Positions 16,343-24,839 of a DNA stretch of 64,000 nt are shown here, piece by piece. This DNA is from Pseudoalteromonas rubra. GTDB lineage: Bacteria > Pseudomonadota > Gammaproteobacteria > Enterobacterales > Alteromonadaceae. Both the position numbers and the translations under genes were made by a program. The notes below the pieces were generated by a model. The model worked only from the letters and a program-made list of their open reading frames with translations, was not told the DNA's origin and searched no databases. Location: positions 1-64,000 of the forward strand of contig NZ_PNCI01000055.1 in the NCBI RefSeq assembly GCF_005887095.1, given 5' to 3'. Position 1 is the first letter of the stretch. Every line of letters starts with the position of its first letter.

Positions 16343-16594
16343 ATGCAGTTGCCAAGATGTTTTGCTACAGCGTTGATCTGTTGTTTACTGGGGATACACT
16401 CTGCGCAGGCCACCGAGAAGCAAGACACAATAAGCAAAAAACAAGCTGTTAAACTTGCAACCGACCAGTATTCGGGTAAAACCCTCAAAATCTCCAAACA
16501 GGGAGACTACTATATTGTGCGAATTTTGCGAGATGATGGTCGGATCATAGATTTAAAAGTTCACCAGGTTACGGGCGAAGTGAAGAAGGACTAA
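16343..16594 (+). CDS. Periplasmic PepSY-domain protein
   Basis: This 83-residue protein has a signal peptide (residues 1-23, cleavage after AQA) and one PepSY domain (KQAVKLATDQYSGKTLKISK through LKVHQVTGEVKKD). PepSY domains are thought to inhibit proteases or sense periplasmic signals. The stop is three bases before the response regulator start, so it is the first gene of a four-gene operon. It may modulate the sensor kinase. Confidence 0.85.
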   Translation: MQLPRCFATALICCLLGIHSAQATEKQDTISKKQAVKLATDQYSGKTLKISKQGDYYIVRILRDDGRIIDLKVHQVTGEVKKD

Positions 16595-16597
16595 ACA

Positions 16598-17272
16598 ATG
16601 CGAATTCTAGTAATAGAAGATGATATACAACTGGCTGAAAACCTGCGTACCGCGCTGGAAAAAGAAAAATATAGTGTGGACCTGTGCCACGACGGAGAAA
16701 ATGGTCTTTTTCACTTAACTGAATATCCGCTTGATCTGGCGGTAGTCGATCTGGGCTTACCTAAGCTCGATGGCATTGAGCTCATTCGACAGGCGCGAGC
16801 AAAAGACATTAAATTACCCATTTTAATTTTGACCGCTCGGGATCGCTGGCAGGAAAAAGTCGAAGGACTGGATGCCGGAGCCGACGACTACCTTACTAAG
16901 CCGTTCCACACAGAGGAGTTGATCGCCCGGTGTAACGCCTTGATCCGCAGAAGTGCCGGACAAGCGAATCCTGAGATTTGTATTGGCCCGGTTAAAATCC
17001 ACACTCGCTCTCAGCAAGTTTGGGTAGAAGATCGGGAGCTGACACTGACAGCTTATGAGTACAAGGTCCTTGAATATCTGATGGTCAACCCACATAAGGT
17101 TATCTCAAAATCGGAGCTGACTGAGCATATTTACGATCAGGATTTTGATCTGGACTCGAATGTCATTGAAGTCTTCGTGCTCAGGCTTAGAAAGAAACTG
17201 GACCCAGACGGCACACTCAACCCCGTTGAAACCCTCAGAGGGCGAGGTTATAGGTTTAAAAACCAGTGGTAA
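16598..17272 (+). CDS. OmpR/PhoP-type response regulator
   Basis: This 224-residue protein has a receiver domain (residues 1-115) with acidic pocket EDD at 8-10, phospho-acceptor Asp51 in VVDLGLP, and Lys in TKPF. The C-terminal winged helix (residues 125-222) has LTAYEYKVLEYL and ETLRGRGYRFK. It resembles PhoP and QseB regulators. It overlaps the kinase gene by seven bases, and the stop is within the kinase start region. Confidence 0.93.
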   Translation: MRILVIEDDIQLAENLRTALEKEKYSVDLCHDGENGLFHLTEYPLDLAVVDLGLPKLDGIELIRQARAKDIKLPILILTARDRWQEKVEGLDAGADDYLTKPFHTEELIARCNALIRRSAGQANPEICIGPVKIHTRSQQVWVEDRELTLTAYEYKVLEYLMVNPHKVISKSELTEHIYDQDFDLDSNVIEVFVLRLRKKLDPDGTLNPVETLRGRGYRFKNQW

Positions 17273-18603
17273 ATCGCGCCCAAATCTCTTTAAAAATAAG
17301 GCAAGGATTTATCCTTGTCTTTGTTTTAATCGTTGCCCTTCCCGCGTTATTTTTCTCGATCGGCCGTGCCTACTATGCCACTTTGGTTGACGCCACAGAA
17401 AAAACACTGGAAGCCCACCTCTATTCTCTGATCTCCGAAGTTGATTTTGTGACGATGGAAATGCCAAATAGCATTTTGGCTCCTGAGTTGAACCGCCTTA
17501 ACTCAGACACTTATGCACTCATATATCAGCAGAACGCGTTGGTATGGCATTCCGAGTCGGCCATGAATTTAACCGTAACGCCTGACATCTCACAAAGTAA
17601 AGCAGGGGCTGCTGAATTCGAACGAGTGGAATATAACCAGGAGCTTTATTGGCAGCTGAGTATGACCGTCATTCTCGGTAATGCCAGTCATTCACAACAA
17701 GCTAAATTTATATTATTGAAGAGAAATTCAGCGTTGGTTGCGCAAATGGCGCAATTTCGTAACACCCTGGTGAACTGGATGCTGGTAATGGGCGTGATGA
17801 TAGCTGCACTAATGGCGTTCGGTTTTATCTGGAGTGCTCGTCCACTGCAAAGGCTGGATAAGGAGATCAAAGCGGTTGAAGCCGGTGAAATAGATAAGAT
17901 CAGTGGCCTCTACCCAGTTGAGTTGAATACCATTAAAGCGGACCTCAATTTACTACTGGACTCACAAAGACGTCAGAAGGAACGTTACCGTGCCTCACTG
18001 AGCGATCTGGCGCATGCGCTTAAGACCCCTCTTGCCGTACTCAAATCCAGCCCAATGGCAAAAAATGATGAGGCTCAGGAGCAGCTTGACCGCATTAACG
18101 CCATGATTGAACACCAGTTAAAACGGGCTGCATCTGGCGCCTCAGATACCTGGAAAAAGCAAACACAGGTACAACCTGTGGTGAGTTCCATTCTAAATGC
18201 AATGACCAAGGTCTATCACGATAAGCAAATCAGCTTTAGCTCTGAGTGCCCGCAAGAGGCGGCTTTTTTGGGAGATAAGACCGATCTAATGGAAATTTTA
18301 GGTAATCTGATCGACAATGCCTGTAAAGCCTGTAATTATCAGGTCGATATAGAAGTGAAATATAATCAAAGCAAAGGTGTACGTTTTATTATTAGTGACG
18401 ATGGTCCCGGGATACCCGAACAAAACAGAGAGACCTTGCTACAACGAGGGACACGACTCGACACCTACGAAAGTGGTCATGGTGTAGGGATGGCCATTGT
18501 GTCTGATCTCGTCTCTTCCTACCATGGAAGCATAGACATTGATTACAGCCAGCTGGGCGGCGCTCAGTTTACAATAGAATTTAGTTATGAACAGAACCAA
18601 TAA
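17266..18603 (+). CDS. PhoQ-like sensor histidine kinase
   Basis: This 445-residue inner-membrane kinase has helices at about residues 13-33 and 168-190 flanking a periplasmic sensor domain of about 135 residues. A HAMP-like linker and H-box follow, with His250 in LSDLAHALKTPLAVLKS, very close to PhoQ. The ATPase domain has NLIDNACKAC, DDGPGIPE and GHGVGMAIV. The start is GTG at 17266. PhoQ relatives sense divalent cations, acid or cationic peptides; whether this one does is not visible. It overlaps the next gene by 17 bases. Confidence 0.9.
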   Translation: MVNRAQISLKIRQGFILVFVLIVALPALFFSIGRAYYATLVDATEKTLEAHLYSLISEVDFVTMEMPNSILAPELNRLNSDTYALIYQQNALVWHSESAMNLTVTPDISQSKAGAAEFERVEYNQELYWQLSMTVILGNASHSQQAKFILLKRNSALVAQMAQFRNTLVNWMLVMGVMIAALMAFGFIWSARPLQRLDKEIKAVEAGEIDKISGLYPVELNTIKADLNLLLDSQRRQKERYRASLSDLAHALKTPLAVLKSSPMAKNDEAQEQLDRINAMIEHQLKRAASGASDTWKKQTQVQPVVSSILNAMTKVYHDKQISFSSECPQEAAFLGDKTDLMEILGNLIDNACKACNYQVDIEVKYNQSKGVRFIISDDGPGIPEQNRETLLQRGTRLDTYESGHGVGMAIVSDLVSSYHGSIDIDYSQLGGAQFTIEFSYEQNQ

Positions 18604-19012
18604 AACACTGTGCTTTTTTACCCTGTTAACGCTCAGCGTGTCTGCCCAGGCAGCCAGGCTAACTCTGCAACAGTGCGACCATCTCAATTCAGATCACCCT
18701 GAAAAAGCCAAACGTTACCTGATGTGCCTGGATGGTAATATTGAGTTGCTTGAGCGCGAAAGGAAAACCTGGATAACCAAGTTGGTGATGGACACCGAAA
18801 ACCTGCAAAAAGAAACCGGTAACTCCCAGTTGCTGCCCATTATTCAACGTAGTTTTATCAATCAGGAACGGTATATGGAAGATGCCTGCCGCTGGCGCTA
18901 TTTAAAACAGATGCCCAATGCAACCATGGCAGCCAAAGTTTATAAACGCTGCAAAATCGAGTTTATTAAACAGCATACATATGAGCTACAGGCCGATTTT
19001 CTGCTCCAGTAA
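18587..19012 (+). CDS. Secreted LprI-like protein (possible lysozyme inhibitor)
   Basis: This 141-residue protein has a signal peptide (about residues 1-22, cleavage after AQA) and four Cys in the mature part. The pattern C...DG..ELLERERKTW...RSFINQERYMEDACRW resembles the LprI/DUF1311 family, members of which inhibit lysozyme. The assignment is tentative because similarity is in pattern rather than strong motif. It overlaps the kinase gene, so it is probably co-expressed with a PhoPQ-like system. That would fit defence of the envelope against host or competitor lysozyme. Confidence 0.6.
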   Translation: MNRTNKTLCFFTLLTLSVSAQAARLTLQQCDHLNSDHPEKAKRYLMCLDGNIELLERERKTWITKLVMDTENLQKETGNSQLLPIIQRSFINQERYMEDACRWRYLKQMPNATMAAKVYKRCKIEFIKQHTYELQADFLLQ

Positions 19013-19114
19013 CTCATACACTGTAGGTAAAATACTATCTTTGCCTGCTTAGACTAATAATCACCGACATATACTTACGTTGAATCAGTTGTTTGAGGCG
19101 CCAGGTAGCCTGTC

Positions 19115-20149
19115 CTACCTGGCATTATGTTGTTCCTCACCACCTAACATAGTTGCCAGCCAACGGCCGTCCTCACTGTTCTCCAGCGCTATCTTAACGA
19201 CCATAGTCAGCGGCACAGACAGTAACATGCCTACTGTACCAAGCAGCCATCCCCAGAATATCAGCGACAAGAACACCACCAACGTACTGAGCCCCAGCCC
19301 TCTGCCCATAAAGCGAGGCTCGATGATATTACCCATAATGGTGTTAATACTGATATACCCGGCAGCAACTATGGCACTGATCATAGGACTGTGAGTGACA
19401 AGCGCTAGCAATACCGGAGGGACAGCGGCGATAATAGAACCGATATTGGGGATATAATTAAGCAAAAATGCGAACACGCCCCACAGGATAAAGTAATCAA
19501 TATCAAGCACCCACAAAAAGCCCGCAGCCAGCACGCCCGTTGCCAGTGACACCAGAGTCTTAATTGCCAGATAGCTGTTAATGGAATCCAGAAAGCGGTC
19601 AATCTGCTTCATTTTCATGTCCGGATCATCCAGCGCCAGGTGAACTTTAGTACTGATCATCGGTGCTTCAAAAAGCATAAATACCACAGTCAGGAGGATC
19701 AGGAAAATATTGGCCATGACACCGCCGAAGCCAGTTAGCATATTTGTTGCTACATCAATCATTTTGCCCGGATCAAAAAGCGCAATCAGTTGCTGTTTAT
19801 CAACCAGAATATTGTACTGAGCCGCCATATCGACAAACCAGATAAACTTGCTTCTCAGCGCCTCACGATATTGGGGCAGCTGGCTGGAAAAGTCATTGAG
19901 CGACTGGCCAACCAGACCTGTGAGACTCATGCCCATCAGCATGACCAGCATAATAATGAGGACAATTGCCAGCCCTTTAGGGATCCGGTAATTTGCGAAA
20001 AACTTCAAAAGTGGATTGCAAATAATGGCAATAAAGGCTGCCAAAACAAAAGGGACAACAATTTCGTTAGCCAGTTTTATTCCGGCTAAAACAATGAACA
20101 ATGATGCGATAACGACTAAGCTTTTAGTGATCCCAGACAATGAAGACAC
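19115..20149 (-). CDS. AI-2E family transporter
   Basis: This 344-residue protein has about eight membrane helices and a long soluble loop in the middle (LPQYREALRSKFIWFVDMAAQ). It has the family's conserved C-terminal half, with LLNYIPNIGSIIA and EPRFMGRGLGLSTLVVFLSL. Members include the putative AI-2 exporter TqsA (YdgG) and Na+/H+ antiporter-like proteins, so the substrate is open. It is monocistronic. Confidence 0.9.
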   Translation of the reverse strand: MSSLSGITKSLVVIASLFIVLAGIKLANEIVVPFVLAAFIAIICNPLLKFFANYRIPKGLAIVLIIMLVMLMGMSLTGLVGQSLNDFSSQLPQYREALRSKFIWFVDMAAQYNILVDKQQLIALFDPGKMIDVATNMLTGFGGVMANIFLILLTVVFMLFEAPMISTKVHLALDDPDMKMKQIDRFLDSINSYLAIKTLVSLATGVLAAGFLWVLDIDYFILWGVFAFLLNYIPNIGSIIAAVPPVLLALVTHSPMISAIVAAGYISINTIMGNIIEPRFMGRGLGLSTLVVFLSLIFWGWLLGTVGMLLSVPLTMVVKIALENSEDGRWLATMLGGEEQHNAR

Positions 20150-20350
20150 GACTTTTCCTTACATTAACTGTGCGAAACCGGTGATTATTCCCGGTATATG
20201 ACCCGGGCATTGGGCAATTTCTAATAAAAAATGGCCGTCCGGGTGCTTCATTGTAACGGAATTTAGCATCAAAGCACGCACAACTATTAAATTGATCGAC
20301 AATACACTGCACTGAGTATAAGAGACTAAATTATTGAAAATGGGTTATAC

Positions 20351-21247
20351 ATGAATGTATTAATTACCGGCGCCACCGGGCTGATAGGCTCAGAACTTTG
20401 CAAGTTCATGGTCAACAAACACAAAATAATCGTCTTAACACGCAATGTGTCTGGAGCCAGACGCAAGCTGGACAGCAAAATTGAACCCATAGATAGCCTG
20501 GATCAGGTTAATTTCAATGAGCTGGATGTGGTGATAAATCTGGCAGGAGAACCCATCGCAGACAAACGCTGGACGGACAAACAAAAAGCCCGAATAGTGG
20601 ACAGCCGAGTAATATTAACGCGTGAACTAAGCGCGCGGATCCGAGATTGCCAGACCCCGCCACATACCTTTATATCAGGCAGTGCCATAGGCTATTACGG
20701 CAGGCAACCCGCAACCGTCAAAGTGGGTGAAGATTTCGACGAGCCCTATCAGGAGTTTAGTCACCAGCTGTGTAAGGAGTGGGAAGCACAGGCGCATCAT
20801 GCCGAGAGCGAAAAGACGCGCGTCTGTATTGTCAGAACGGGCATAGTCTTGTCGAAACATGGTGGCGCACTGAAAAAAATGTTGCCCGCATTTAAATTTG
20901 GGATGGGCGGTCCGATGGCCAGTGGTGCACAGATGATGTCCTGGATCCACATCGACGACATGGTGCAGTTAATCTTATTCTTACTCAAGCATCAGGAGCT
21001 GTCCGGTGTATTCAATGCCACAGCACCAGCGCCGGTGTCGAACAAAGAATTTGCTGAACGTCTGGCGCTGACACTCAGGCGACCGGCCATGTTTACTATG
21101 CCTGAATTCGTGCTAAAAGCCATGTTTGGAGAAATGTCAGAGCTACTGATTTATGGCCAGCGCGTGCTGCCACGACGCGCGCTCAAGGCCAACTACCGTT
21201 TTCGCTATCCAAACCTTGAAGAAGCGTTGCAGCAGCTTTTACATTAA
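20351..21247 (+). CDS. yfcH: TIGR01777-family NAD(P)-dependent epimerase-like protein (YfcH)
   Basis: This 298-residue extended short-chain dehydrogenase relative begins with the Rossmann motif ITGATGLIGSEL. It also has NLAGEPIADKRWTDKQKARI and the active-site region SGSAIGYYG (Tyr). The C-terminal DUF1731-type end is RALKANYRFRYPNLEEALQQLL. The reaction is unknown. It is convergent with the DUF349 gene and shares a bidirectional terminator with it. Confidence 0.9.
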   Translation: MNVLITGATGLIGSELCKFMVNKHKIIVLTRNVSGARRKLDSKIEPIDSLDQVNFNELDVVINLAGEPIADKRWTDKQKARIVDSRVILTRELSARIRDCQTPPHTFISGSAIGYYGRQPATVKVGEDFDEPYQEFSHQLCKEWEAQAHHAESEKTRVCIVRTGIVLSKHGGALKKMLPAFKFGMGGPMASGAQMMSWIHIDDMVQLILFLLKHQELSGVFNATAPAPVSNKEFAERLALTLRRPAMFTMPEFVLKAMFGEMSELLIYGQRVLPRRALKANYRFRYPNLEEALQQLLH

Positions 21248-21315
21248 TACGTATTTCACTTAATACTTGCTCAGTTTGCGGAGACAATTGGGAATACTTT
21301 GTTTATATAGGCAAT

Positions 21316-21341
21316 AAAAAAGCGCCTTACGGCGCTTTTTT
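21316..21341. terminator. Bidirectional intrinsic terminator
   Basis: AAAAAAGCGCC (21316-21326) and GGCGCTTTTTT (21331-21341) flank a TTAC loop. It has T runs on both strands and sits between the convergent yfcH and DUF349 genes. Confidence 0.9.
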
Positions 21342-21355
21342 ACGTATTAACTCTG

Positions 21356-24040
21356 CTATGCAGTCAGGACCTTAATAAGCCTTTCCTGTTCAACATCTTG
21401 AGTATTATTGACGACCTGTGACAGGTAGCAAGTAAGGTAATACTCCAGTGACTGGGCGCCGCCCTGTAACTTGGCTTCCAGCAATGCTACCTGCTCTGCC
21501 ATCCTGGCTTGTTGTGAGCTCGCAGGAGAATCATTGTTCGTCATCACTTCAAGTCGCAGTAATAATTGCTCAGCAGATAGCCCTGAATCATTGCCACTCA
21601 GCCAGCTGCCTGGCGGCGTATCTCCGGCACGAACAGCCTCAACCAGCTCATTAAATTTTTCACGGCTCTGCGCAGAGAAAAGTTCATTCAACTTTGTTTC
21701 AATCTGCTCTAGCAACTGCTGTTTGGTTTTTCTCAGCGATGCAAGTACCTCTGTGCTGAGCACAGCCTCTTTGACCGACAGCAGCTCTGACTGGGTTTTA
21801 GCATCGATCATTTGGCTGTCCAGTTCAGCCAGCAGCTGGCGTTGCTGTGCTTCCTGCGCCTGAGCTTGTTCACGTTCAGCGTTTTTCTGCTCCTGGCGTT
21901 TGCTAAATACCGCATCGTTGTGCTTTCTAAATTCCTGCCACAAGGTGTGTTCCTGCTTAGTGCCGGCAAAGCCAATTTCTTGCCAGCGTTTTTGCAGGGT
22001 TTTCAACGTATCGCAAGCCTGGCCAACATCTTCAAGCTCCAGCTGCTCTTGCGCCTCTGTCACCAATTTTTGCTTCAGCTGTGCATTTGCCTGATGACGG
22101 GCTTTTAATTGCTCATTGACCTGAGTATACGCATCACGATAACGCTTATTAAGTGCCTGATAGGTTGCCGCATCCAGGCTACCTGCACCGCGCCATTGCT
22201 TGTTGACCCGATTGAACACACTTTCTATCTGACGCCAGTCTGCTTCAGGCTGCTGTGTCAAAGGAGCAAGCGCCGCCATTTGTCCGACGAGCTCTTCACG
22301 CTGCTCAATCACCTTTTTGCGTAATTCATCTTGCTCAGCAAAATAAGCACGACATGGAGCGAATAACAACTCAATTTTCTCATCAAACTGAGCTGCCTGC
22401 GCTTTCTCCTCGTCGCTTTCAACGCGTCCAAGCTCGTTCCAGCGCACCCGTAGCAATTTAACCTGTGCCGCGCGGGCTTTAGGATCGACTTCCTGCTCTG
22501 TCAGCATCTCGTCAAGCTGTTGCAACAACTCGGTGCGCTTAGGCTGCGACGCATACTTTTGCCAGTCTTTTAGCTCTTGTAGCGCCTCGCTCAACGTTGT
22601 GAACTGTTTTGCCAGTTGCTGTTTAAACCCTTCACTCAGCTGCTCATAGCTTTCCATAAAGCCATTAAACACGCCAAACGCAACGTTAAAACGACCCTGG
22701 TCAAGTAGCCTTTGTACGTCTCTCGCTTTTTTGCGTGCTTCTTTGAGATGCTTTTCCTGCACATCAACCAGAGGTTTCATAGTCTGATTGAACTGAGCGC
22801 TGATTTCCTTAAGCTGTTCTGAAGCTTGCTTCTTTAAAGCCGCAGGTAACTGACGAAGCTGTGTTTGAGCATGCTGATAAGCCTGCTTCTGAGTTGCCAA
22901 CACAGTATCGAGCTGGTCCAGCTCTTCGCTTGGCGCAACCTCTTTAAGCGCATTCAGAGCCTTATCAAATTGCGCCTTTGCGCTGACAAGCTCAGGTAAA
23001 CTCTCCAGCTGTCTGGCACTCTCGCGCACCTTATCAATCAGCGCCGTTAATGCCGGCTCAGCATGATAATCGGACGCTTCGATGTCATGTTTAAGCTGGC
23101 TCAGCTGTGCATGTAGCGTATCCTGCGCTGTCAGGTCCAGAGCTGTCACCGCATTAGAAAGTGCCTGCTCTAGCGCCTCATACCCAGCTTCGAACGTCTG
23201 TATTGCTTTCGCCTTTGCTTCAGCCTGCTCAGCTTGCTGCTGTGCCTGTTCAAACGCACGCTGCAAGGCTTCTCTATGCTTGTTCAGCTTTACCGAGATA
23301 GACTGAAACTTTTCCTGGTTAGCCTGCTGTGTTTCTTCGTTCAGCCACTGCACGTCAAGCGCCTGCCACTGTGCTGTCAATGCATCAGCCTGACTGGCAA
23401 CCACCTGATAATCCTGTTTGTCACGCAGCGCATTGAGTTTGGCCAAAACCAGTTTTGCCTCCTGAGTCACCTGCTCAGGCATAATCTGGCTCAAACGTTG
23501 CTGTTCCAGCGTTTGCTCAAGCGCGGTACGCGCCTCGCCAGAGGCTGCTTTCAGCACTGTCTTTTCGAGCTGATACTGAGCAATCAGAGGCAGTAACTGT
23601 ACCTGCAATGGCTCGTCACCTTCTTTAAATGCTTTATCAATCAACTTTGCATTGGCAAGGCGCTTGAGTAATTTTGCCTTTTGCTCATTGTCAATATCAC
23701 TAAAAGCGACTTTTTCCAACGTTTTTGCCGGTGCATAACGGTCGATATACTCGTCACGGATCTCCTGGCTCAGAGAATTAGAACCCGACAACACCGCCTG
23801 AGAAATATGCTGCTCAGCCAGTTCCTTCAGTTCCTGATCTTGCTTATACACCTTCCACCATAAACTCAGGTCATTCATTTTATCCAGGACCTTTTTCCTG
23901 AGCTGACTTGAGTCGTCTTCCAGCGCGAGCGTTTGTAATACATCGGCGTCTTTGCTTGTGTCCAGTTTGTCCACAGCGGCTAATCGCACCTGTGTTTTCG
24001 GGTGCTTCCATTTAGGGGTAAAAAGGTTTTTAAAGATCAT
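21356..24040 (-). CDS. Large DUF349 repeat protein
   Basis: This 894-residue, highly helical, Gln- and Ala-rich cytoplasmic protein has several DUF349 repeats. These are three-helix units of about 70 residues with W-x-E/Q-L signatures such as RVRWNELGRV, LQKRWQEIGFAGTKQEHTLW and VNKQWRGAGSLD. An N-terminal HEAT-like segment (HPKTQVRLAAVDKL) precedes them. The function of the family is unknown. It is the last gene of a three-gene operon with zinc-ribbon and YeaC genes, overlapping the latter by 11 bases. Confidence 0.85.
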   Translation of the reverse strand: MIFKNLFTPKWKHPKTQVRLAAVDKLDTSKDADVLQTLALEDDSSQLRKKVLDKMNDLSLWWKVYKQDQELKELAEQHISQAVLSGSNSLSQEIRDEYIDRYAPAKTLEKVAFSDIDNEQKAKLLKRLANAKLIDKAFKEGDEPLQVQLLPLIAQYQLEKTVLKAASGEARTALEQTLEQQRLSQIMPEQVTQEAKLVLAKLNALRDKQDYQVVASQADALTAQWQALDVQWLNEETQQANQEKFQSISVKLNKHREALQRAFEQAQQQAEQAEAKAKAIQTFEAGYEALEQALSNAVTALDLTAQDTLHAQLSQLKHDIEASDYHAEPALTALIDKVRESARQLESLPELVSAKAQFDKALNALKEVAPSEELDQLDTVLATQKQAYQHAQTQLRQLPAALKKQASEQLKEISAQFNQTMKPLVDVQEKHLKEARKKARDVQRLLDQGRFNVAFGVFNGFMESYEQLSEGFKQQLAKQFTTLSEALQELKDWQKYASQPKRTELLQQLDEMLTEQEVDPKARAAQVKLLRVRWNELGRVESDEEKAQAAQFDEKIELLFAPCRAYFAEQDELRKKVIEQREELVGQMAALAPLTQQPEADWRQIESVFNRVNKQWRGAGSLDAATYQALNKRYRDAYTQVNEQLKARHQANAQLKQKLVTEAQEQLELEDVGQACDTLKTLQKRWQEIGFAGTKQEHTLWQEFRKHNDAVFSKRQEQKNAEREQAQAQEAQQRQLLAELDSQMIDAKTQSELLSVKEAVLSTEVLASLRKTKQQLLEQIETKLNELFSAQSREKFNELVEAVRAGDTPPGSWLSGNDSGLSAEQLLLRLEVMTNNDSPASSQQARMAEQVALLEAKLQGGAQSLEYYLTCYLSQVVNNTQDVEQERLIKVLTA

Positions 24041-24311
24041 TTTCGCTAAACCTGGCTATTTCATTGTCTGCTTTAAATTCTTGTTGCAACTCACGCTTAG
24101 ATTTTTGCACCATCTCACCTTGCTCATTGATGGTGAACTGCTCTGTGCTTTTGGCCACCTTTGCCTGATATAACATGACCAGCTGAACGGTTTGTTCTTT
24201 TTGCGCATCACTCAGCTCGGTACCATCCGGCCAGCGCCCTGTAGCAGCGCCATACTGCAGGCGCTCATAAAGTTCCGGCGTAATATTTTTAACTAAACTG
24301 TCTATATTCAT
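24030..24311 (-). CDS. yeaC: YeaC family protein (DUF1315)
   Basis: This 93-residue protein starts MNIDSLVKNITPELYERLQY and continues AATGRWPDGTELSDAQKEQT, characteristic of the YeaC family of unknown function. The open frame extends upstream to 24410 inside the previous gene. The ATG at 24311 has GAAAAAGTGAAC upstream and the usual family start. It begins two bases after the zinc-ribbon gene stop. Confidence 0.9.
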   Translation of the reverse strand: MNIDSLVKNITPELYERLQYGAATGRWPDGTELSDAQKEQTVQLVMLYQAKVAKSTEQFTINEQGEMVQKSKRELQQEFKADNEIARFSENDL

Positions 24312-24313
24312 GT

Positions 24314-24640
24314 TCACTTTTTCTTTTTCAGTACTACTAAAATCACTCGGTTTATCAGATACCAAACCAGGCCAACACCAATTGCGCCTTTGGCTGCCAA
24401 CATTTCCCATGTCCCTTCTACAGGCTGTTGCCAGTACAGGTATAAGAACCCACTAAGAAATAAGATCAACGCCAAAAATGAATAATTCATAATGGTTTGC
24501 TGTTTCTTAATTCGTCTGCGAACCTTTTCTCTGTGCAGAGATTCCTCATCCATATTCGCAAGATCAAATTGACAATGTGGGCAGGTTTTGTGCATAGAAG
24601 AAATGGGCTTGTTACAACTGGGGCATTGGGCAATTGCCAT
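24314..24640 (-). CDS. Small membrane protein with N-terminal zinc ribbon
   Basis: This 108-residue protein has CPSC and CPHC knuckles at residues 6-9 and 20-23, forming a rubredoxin-like zinc ribbon. A basic linker (EKVRRRIKKQQT) and two membrane helices (about residues 52-70 and 84-102) follow. The end is KKKK. It heads the operon with yeaC and the DUF349 gene. The function is unknown. Confidence 0.85.
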   Translation of the reverse strand: MAIAQCPSCNKPISSMHKTCPHCQFDLANMDEESLHREKVRRRIKKQQTIMNYSFLALILFLSGFLYLYWQQPVEGTWEMLAAKGAIGVGLVWYLINRVILVVLKKKK

Positions 24641-24800
24641 ACTCGAGTGACTCCTAACGAAAAACTAGCATTTACACGCCGGCCACCTTTAGAGTGCTGA
24701 TACCTGAGTGCTTAGAATCGCGATAATTGGGCAAAAAGCTGCCAAATCAAGCAATAATAAGCCCCTGTGGTACGACTGCTTCATAAAGAGTAAGACCAAA

Positions 24801-24822
24801 AAATAAGGCGCCATATGGCGCC
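24801..24822 (-). terminator. Intrinsic terminator of the AGCS symporter gene
   Basis: The palindrome GGCGCCATATGGCGCC (24807-24822) lies 17 bp after the stop of the symporter gene. It is followed on the minus strand by TTATTTTTTGG, a good U-rich tail. Confidence 0.8.
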
Positions 24823-24839
24823 CTATTCTACTTGGTTTA

